Positions 6,825 through 11,081 of a stretch of 11,081 nucleotides of DNA are shown here, one piece after another (the stretch's first letter is position 1; the number at the start of each line of letters is the position of its first letter). The stretch lies in assembly GCA_900555035.1 (NCBI GenBank), contig USJX01000087.1, positions 1 to 11,081 of the forward strand, read 5' to 3'. This stretch comes from an uncultured Prevotella sp. Its GTDB lineage: Bacteria; Bacteroidota; Bacteroidia; Bacteroidales; Bacteroidaceae. Below the pieces are notes generated by a model, which saw only the letters and a list, made by a program, of their open reading frames with translations, did no database searches and was not told the origin of the DNA. The position numbers and the translations under genes are program-made.

Positions 6825-6920
6825 AAAGTTTCGTTCAGCGACGTTGAACGTATATTCAGCGACGTTGAACCGACATTCAACGACGTTGAACCGACATTCA
6901 GCGACGTTGAACGGAACTTT
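6825..6920. repeat. Array of four palindromes at 21-bp spacing
   Basis: Four copies of TTCARCGACGTTGAA start at 6834, 6855, 6876 and 6897, exactly 21 bp apart. The third copy, TTCAACGACGTTGAA, is a perfect 15-bp palindrome around a central A; the others have G for A at the fifth base. Spacers are CGTATA, CCGACA and CCGACA. The array is bracketed by an imperfect inverted repeat, AAAGTTTCGTTC (6825-6836) and GAACGGAACTTT (6909-6920), 11 of 12 bases complementary. It lies between the helicase terminator and the GH2 promoter, about 60-140 bp upstream of the predicted transcript start. It could be a multi-site operator, or a dispersed non-coding repeat of REP/MITE type. Confidence 0.9.
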
Positions 6921-6958
6921 TTCTTCGTAAAATAGAAAGAAATCTCAAATAAAATGAT

Positions 6959-6966
6959 TATATTTG
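6959..6966 (+). promoter_or_regulatory. -7 box for the GH2 gene
   Basis: TATATTTG fits TAnnTTTG, with a leader of about 20 nt to the ATG at 6992. No TTTG is present around 6935 where the -33 element should be. A weak core promoter with sites upstream would fit activation by a regulator, but this is inference. Confidence 0.6.
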
Positions 6967-6991
6967 CAGGCGAATTAACAATACCTAAAAA

Positions 6992-9796
6992 ATGAGAAGA
7001 ATAGTTTTAATCGCTTGTCTGGGACTGGTAAGTCTGGGCTTGCAAGCACAGAGCATTTCGCTCGCTGGTGAATGGAATGTGGAGTTGGGAAAGAGCGGTA
7101 GCGCTTTCGCCAAGAGTAAGCGTGCCTCGCAAGGTGAGGTGAAGCGTGCCATCCTTCCCGGTACCATCGATACGAACCATCTGGGATTCGCTCCGAAAGA
7201 TACGATGGAGACAACGCATCTTACGAGACTCTATGCCTATAAAGGAGCTGCAAGATATTCCAGAACCATCAATATCCCGAAGGACTGGAAGAAGAAGCCG
7301 GTAGAACTCTTCCTGGAGCGTACCCGACCAACATGGGTGTATGTGGATGGAGAACTGGTGGATTCCTGCAACTTCATCTCTACTCCCCAGCGCTATCTTC
7401 TGCCAAAGAAGGTGAAGCCGGGCAAGCATCTTCTGGAAATCGTGGTGGATAATGGAAGAGGTGTGCCTGAGCAGGTTTACGGCTCCAGCCATGCTTATAC
7501 GGAAGATACGCAGACCAATTGGAATGGAATTATCGGAAGGATAGAACTCCAGCTAGCCAGCTCTGTAGAGAGCAAATCTGCAGAAACTCTAACAGGAGCA
7601 ATCCCTCGTAGTTCTGTAGTTTTTTCAGCAGGAGCAATCCCTAGCCGTTCTGTAGCTTCTCCTTCCGCCCTTCAGATGCCTGATTTCGCCAAGGATTTCC
7701 ATATTGAGGGCGCTCACTTCTACGCCAATGGTCATAGGATATTCCTTCGTGGCAAGCACGATGCGGCTGTATGGCCGCTGACGGGACATGTGGAGATGAG
7801 CGTGGAAGGCTGGATGAAATATCTCGGAACCTGCAAGGAGTATGGAATCAATCATGTGCGCTTTCATTCCTGGTGCCCACCGGAGGCGGCTTTCGTGGCA
7901 GCGGACAGTTTGGGAATCTATCTCCAGCCGGAACTTCCTTTCTGGGGTTCTTTCGATAAGAAGGATGAAAGGCTGATGGCGTTCCTGCATCAGGAAGGCG
8001 AGAATATCCTCAGAGAATACGGTCATCATCCTTCTTTCAGAATGATGGCGCTGGGTAATGAACTCTGGGGCGACATCGACAAGATGAAGGAGTTTGTGGA
8101 TGATTTCCGCAAGATTGCACCCGATAAATACTATACCTTCGGAAGCAATTACTATCTCGGTTATCAGGGAATAAAAGAAGGAATGGATTACTTCACCACT
8201 TGCCGCATCGGAGGCGAGGGATGGGGCAAATACAATACCCATACCCGTGGTTCCTTCTCGTTTGCCGATGCCTACGATGGAGGAATGATCAATCATTTCC
8301 ATCCTAATTCTACGATGAATTTTGATGAGGCTTGCGATAAGGTAGGAATCCCAATCATCTCTCACGAAACAGGCCAGTTTCAGACCTATCCTGACTATCG
8401 GGAAATAAAGAAATACACTGGAGTGCTTCATCCTTATAACTTTGAAGTGTTCCGCCGCAGGCTGGCTGCTGCCGGAATGCTCTCGCAGGCAGATGATTTC
8501 CACAAGGCTTCGGGCTTATGGAGCGTGAAACTCTATAAAGCCGATATAGAGATGGATTTGAGAACCCGGAATATGGCGGGCTTCCAACTGCTCGACATTC
8601 AGGATTATCCCGGTCAGGGAAGTGCTTTCGTAGGCATCCTGGATGCGTTTATGGAGAGTAAGGGAATCACTACGCCTGAGGAATGGCGCCAGTGGTGTTC
8701 GCCTGTGGTTCCTCTGCTGGAAATGAAGAAGTTCTGCTTCGAGGATGGCGAGAAGATTCAGGCTAAGGTAAAGGTAGCCAACTATGGCGGTTCTTCGCTG
8801 AAGGGCAAGAAACTGAAATGGCATCTGGCTGCCGAGAACGGATTGTTCTGTATGGATGATGGAACTTTCAGCACCAAGGATGGTGAAGTGAGAAAGAATG
8901 TGGGCGACTTGATGGCAGAGGATGAGGGAGTATTGAACATCTTTTCATACGATGAAGGTTTGGTGGATGTGGGTGAACTGAATGGTGTTTTCCACGTGCA
9001 GAAACCTACCAAACTGCTTCTTACATTAAACATTGAAGGAACTGAGGCGAGAAACTCCTACGAACTTTGGGTTTATCCGAAGAAGACGTTGGAAAAGAAG
9101 GGCGTCATCATAGCCAAGGATTTGAATCAGGAAGTGGTGAAAGTCTTGGAAAAGGGCGGAAAGGTGCTTTGGATGCCTACGGCTTCCAGCCATTTTGTAG
9201 CTGCCGATAATAAGGCTTTGCAGTCAGATAATTCAGTTTTGCAGGCAGATGATACGTTATCGCAGGCAGATAATGCTACTCCTTATACTGTTGGTGGACT
9301 CTTCCAGACCGATTACTGGAACTATCGCATGTTCAAGACCATCTGCGAGAACAACAAGAAGAAGGTTTCTCCAGGAACCCTGGGCATTCTGACGAATCCG
9401 GAACATCCGATATTCAAGGGATTCCCAACGGAGATGCACACCAACTGGCAATGGTTCCCGGTTATTAAGGAATCGCATCCGCTGGTGCTTGACAACTTCG
9501 CCAAGGATTATCGCCCGATTGTTCAGGTGATAGATAATATCGAGCGGAATCATAAGTTGGGTTTGGTGATGGAATGGAAGGTGGGAGCCGGAAAGCTTCT
9601 CGTCTGCATGAGTGATTTGGAGAAGGCTGCCAAATACCCGGAAGGCAAGGCTTTCTATCAGAGTGTAATTGATTATATGCGCTCTGCCGATTTCAATCCA
9701 TCTGCAGAAATAACGGTGAATGAATTGAAAAAGAAACTTGTCGAGAAGCCTCGTCAGGTTTCATTGAAGGAGCTGAATAATATCTCGCAATATTAA
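6992..9796 (+). CDS. Secreted glycoside hydrolase family 2 protein
   Basis: Exported retaining glycosidase of the beta-galactosidase/beta-glucuronidase superfamily (GH2). Residues 1-20 are a signal peptide (RR, hydrophobic core, LQAQ end) without a lipobox Cys, so periplasmic or secreted. Residues about 24-190 are the jelly-roll sugar-binding domain (SLAGEWNVELG, LPGTIDTN, FLERTRPTWVYVDG). The TIM barrel runs from about 238 to 560: ANGHRIFLRGKHD (245-257), then GNELWGD with acid/base Glu357, and ISHETGQF with Glu459 as candidate nucleophile. After a beta domain, residues about 700-905 form an alpha/beta, GATase-like region (VIIAKD, GGKVLWMP, GAGKLLVCMSDLE). Residues 190-229 and 737-764 are repeat-bearing insertions. 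Exact substrate is not readable; galactoside, glucuronide and pectic-glycan activities are all possible. No SusC/SusD genes lie next to it. Confidence 0.88.
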   Translation: MRRIVLIACLGLVSLGLQAQSISLAGEWNVELGKSGSAFAKSKRASQGEVKRAILPGTIDTNHLGFAPKDTMETTHLTRLYAYKGAARYSRTINIPKDWKKKPVELFLERTRPTWVYVDGELVDSCNFISTPQRYLLPKKVKPGKHLLEIVVDNGRGVPEQVYGSSHAYTEDTQTNWNGIIGRIELQLASSVESKSAETLTGAIPRSSVVFSAGAIPSRSVASPSALQMPDFAKDFHIEGAHFYANGHRIFLRGKHDAAVWPLTGHVEMSVEGWMKYLGTCKEYGINHVRFHSWCPPEAAFVAADSLGIYLQPELPFWGSFDKKDERLMAFLHQEGENILREYGHHPSFRMMALGNELWGDIDKMKEFVDDFRKIAPDKYYTFGSNYYLGYQGIKEGMDYFTTCRIGGEGWGKYNTHTRGSFSFADAYDGGMINHFHPNSTMNFDEACDKVGIPIISHETGQFQTYPDYREIKKYTGVLHPYNFEVFRRRLAAAGMLSQADDFHKASGLWSVKLYKADIEMDLRTRNMAGFQLLDIQDYPGQGSAFVGILDAFMESKGITTPEEWRQWCSPVVPLLEMKKFCFEDGEKIQAKVKVANYGGSSLKGKKLKWHLAAENGLFCMDDGTFSTKDGEVRKNVGDLMAEDEGVLNIFSYDEGLVDVGELNGVFHVQKPTKLLLTLNIEGTEARNSYELWVYPKKTLEKKGVIIAKDLNQEVVKVLEKGGKVLWMPTASSHFVAADNKALQSDNSVLQADDTLSQADNATPYTVGGLFQTDYWNYRMFKTICENNKKKVSPGTLGILTNPEHPIFKGFPTEMHTNWQWFPVIKESHPLVLDNFAKDYRPIVQVIDNIERNHKLGLVMEWKVGAGKLLVCMSDLEKAAKYPEGKAFYQSVIDYMRSADFNPSAEITVNELKKKLVEKPRQVSLKELNNISQY
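7593..7664 (+). repeat. 36-bp tandem repeat in the GH2 linker
   Basis: Units 7593-7628 and 7629-7664 share an identical first 14 bases (caggagcaatccct) and an internal GTTCTGTAG. They encode GAIPRSSVVFSA and GAIPSRSVASPS (residues 202-225), a Ser/Pro/Ala linker between the sugar-binding domain and the catalytic barrel. About three quarters of bases agree, so this duplication is older than the one at 132-179. Confidence 0.85.
9206..9280 (+). repeat. 21-bp tandem repeat in a C-terminal loop of GH2
   Basis: Three full 21-bp units (9206-9226, 9227-9247, 9248-9268) and a partial fourth from 9269 encode DNKALQS, DNSVLQA, DDTLSQA and DNATPYT (residues 739-766). They interrupt the C-terminal alpha/beta region between LWMPTASSHF and VGGLFQTDYW, probably as an exposed loop. 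Confidence 0.88.
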
Positions 9797-9880
9797 TTGA
9801 AATTCTGTAGGTCGCGAATCTGTAAGATAAAACAAGCTGAAAATCAATAAGATAGCAAGAATAGAAAGCCTAAATAAAAT

Positions 9881-9940
9881 AAGAGCGGAAAGCCAGAAGT
9901 TAACAGGTTAACAGTTAACAGCTGATTTTCCGCTCTTTTT
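9881..9940. terminator. GTTAAC-loop hairpin in convergent gap, likely bidirectional terminator (copy 2)
   Basis: AAGAGCGGAAA (9881-9891) pairs perfectly with TTTCCGCTCTT (9927-9937), followed by TTT; CAG/CTG (9894-9896 with 9922-9924) can extend the stem. The loop holds three GTTAAC copies (9899-9904, 9907-9912, 9914-9919). On the minus strand the stem is followed by ATTTTATTTAGG, so it can also end the S46 peptidase transcript arriving from the right. It matches copy 1 in stem sequence, loop repeats and position. Confidence 0.8.
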
Positions 9941-9978
9941 ATATCATCCTGAGACTAATCTTTAGCCCAGGATAAACC

Positions 9979-10011
9979 ATTCTATCATCTCTATTGATTC
10001 AGAGATAGAAT
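9979..10011 (-). other. Inverted repeat abutting the S46 stop codon
   Basis: ATTCTATC (9979-9986) and GATAGAAT (10004-10011) form a perfect 8-bp inverted repeat with a 17-nt loop, directly adjoining the minus-strand TAA at 10012-10014. No U-run follows in the minus direction, so it is at best a weak terminator or 3'-end stabiliser. Confidence 0.4.
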
Positions 10012-11081
10012 TTACTTTGCATTGATCTCCTTCAAGAGGCGGTCTGCGTGTCCCCACTTATCCATCAGGTAGAGCACATAGCGAATATCTACACCGATGC
10101 AGCGAGCCAGGCGCTTGTCGAAGTTGATGTCAGAGCTGAGGCTGTCCCAGTTGCCATCGAAGGCAAGACCAATCAACTCGCCCTTGCCGTTGAACATAGG
10201 GCTACCAGAATTACCACCGGTAATATCGTTGTTGGTGAGGAAGCAGAGCTGCATCTTGCCAGTCGTCTTATCCTGATACTTGCCGAAATCCTTCTCAGAG
10301 AGAAGTTCGTGCATGATAGGCTCAGCGTAGTAATCGATTACCTTATCGCCCTGCTTCATCTTCTCAACGAGACTTTCTGCTGTGGTATAGTAGCCTGATG
10401 GCTTGCCACCGAGGTCGAAACCGCCTACCTGACCGTAGCTCAATCGCATGGTGAAGTTGGCGTCGCTGTAGTGAGGCATGTCTTCCTCCATACGGAGCTT
10501 GGCAGCACAGAGATACTTCTCCTGCTCGGCGATGCTGTCGTTGATGCTGCCCATCTGAGCAGCGAAATCTGCAAATACATCGTTCAGATCCATACCGAAG
10601 CTTACGCCTGGATCCTTCTCATATCCCTTCTTGTTGAAGTAGAGCTTGGCGCCCTTCTTCATGATGAGCGACTTCTCCCAGAGATAATCCACATACTTGG
10701 CGTAATTGCCGCCAAACTCAGCGTCGATGGTCTTGTAGAACTTAGGCAACCATTTTGCATCTACGTGCTCCTTATAGTTCTTCAAGAGGGTAGCGAGCAC
10801 CTCCTTGTCGAGTGCCATATCCCATTCTGCAGAGTTATCTTCAAACTCATGATACTGCTTCTTCTTGTTCTTCTCAGGACCCTTCACCTCCATGTTGGTC
10901 TGGAGCTTGATGGCACGGGTAGAGAACTCGATATTGCTTCTTCTGGTGAAAGATTCAGAGAAGTTGGTCCAGGCATACTTCACGTCTGCGCTCTCCTTGT
11001 AGAGCTTGGCGAGCTTATCGAAATCTACCTTGTGGGCGAGGTCGTTGGCTGCCTTGGCTGTATCCTGCCAAGCACGGAGAC
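10012..11081 (-). CDS. S46 family dipeptidyl-peptidase, C-terminal part (DPP7-like)
   Basis: Serine exopeptidase of family S46 (DPP7/DPP11), which removes dipeptides from peptide N-termini in the periplasm or at the cell surface and supplies peptides as nutrients. The frame is open to the right edge, so the start, the signal peptide and the catalytic His and Asp lie outside; about 355 C-terminal residues of the usual 700 or so are seen. The nucleophile motif is TGGNSGSP, with Ser encoded at 10207-10209. The residue 18 after it is Gly (in AFDGNW); DPP11 enzymes have Arg there for Asp/Glu at P1, while DPP7-type enzymes have Gly and prefer hydrophobic P1. The conserved tail GVDIRYVLYLMDKWG is present. 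The in-frame GTG at 10981-10983 is an internal Val codon, since family-like sequence continues upstream (LRAWQDTAKAANDLA). Confidence 0.93.
   Translation of the reverse strand, partial: LRAWQDTAKAANDLAHKVDFDKLAKLYKESADVKYAWTNFSESFTRRSNIEFSTRAIKLQTNMEVKGPEKNKKKQYHEFEDNSAEWDMALDKEVLATLLKNYKEHVDAKWLPKFYKTIDAEFGGNYAKYVDYLWEKSLIMKKGAKLYFNKKGYEKDPGVSFGMDLNDVFADFAAQMGSINDSIAEQEKYLCAAKLRMEEDMPHYSDANFTMRLSYGQVGGFDLGGKPSGYYTTAESLVEKMKQGDKVIDYYAEPIMHELLSEKDFGKYQDKTTGKMQLCFLTNNDITGGNSGSPMFNGKGELIGLAFDGNWDSLSSDINFDKRLARCIGVDIRYVLYLMDKWGHADRLLKEINAK

Noticed and set aside
6834..6911. CRISPR-like array
   Set aside because: The period is only 21 bp, with 6-bp near-identical spacers and no cas genes nearby; it is a tandem palindrome array, not a CRISPR.
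6825..6920. Insertion sequence or transposon end
   Set aside because: The flanking 12-bp inverted repeat is imperfect, no transposase gene is nearby and no target-site duplication is evident; kept only as a possible MITE-like repeat.
7625..8503. Open frame of 292 codons on the - strand inside the GH2 gene
   Set aside because: It lies opposite the conserved GH2 catalytic barrel and has no recognisable product or promoter.
10981..10983. GTG as the start of the S46 peptidase gene
   Set aside because: The frame continues open to the window edge with family-like sequence, and a 323-aa product would lack the His and Asp of the triad. It is an internal Val codon.

Overview
The window looks like chromosomal DNA of a Bacteroidota gut commensal, most likely Prevotellaceae (Segatella/Prevotella copri-like). 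Several genes are preceded by the Bacteroidota -7 promoter box TAnnTTTG, and Shine-Dalgarno sequences are weak or absent. The protein families also fit: a helicase starting like Bacteroides DeaD proteins, an S46 dipeptidyl-peptidase, a secreted family 2 glycosidase and a DUF234-type AAA ATPase. The genus is an inference; the phylum is well supported.

Layout, left to right: (1) the 3' part of an alpha/beta-hydrolase (esterase-like) gene on +, cut by the left edge; (2) a solitary AAA ATPase with a DUF234 nuclease-like C-terminus on +, more AT-rich than its neighbours; (3) a convergent gap holding a hairpin with three GTTAAC copies in its loop; (4) a 540-aa protein of unknown function on -; (5) a 333-bp divergent promoter region; (6) a DEAD-box RNA helicase on + with a forced TTG start, a DbpA-type RNA-binding domain and RGG-rich stretches; (7) a 315-bp gap with the helicase terminator, an array of four 15-bp palindromes at exactly 21-bp spacing, and a promoter; (8) a 934-aa secreted GH2 glycosidase on +; (9) a second convergent gap with the same GTTAAC hairpin family; (10) the C-terminal part of an S46 dipeptidyl-peptidase on -, cut by the right edge.

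The genes do not form an operon; nearly every one seems to be its own transcription unit. The secreted GH2 enzyme, the esterase-like hydrolase and the dipeptidyl-peptidase all fit scavenging of glycans and peptides, but nothing ties them into one pathway. The less ordinary content is at the DNA level: the 21-bp phased palindrome array before the GH2 gene, the matching hairpins in both convergent gaps, and in-frame tandem duplications (24, 27/30, 36 and 21 nt) in linkers or loops of three unrelated genes. I found no RNA genes, CRISPR array, IS element or phage genes.
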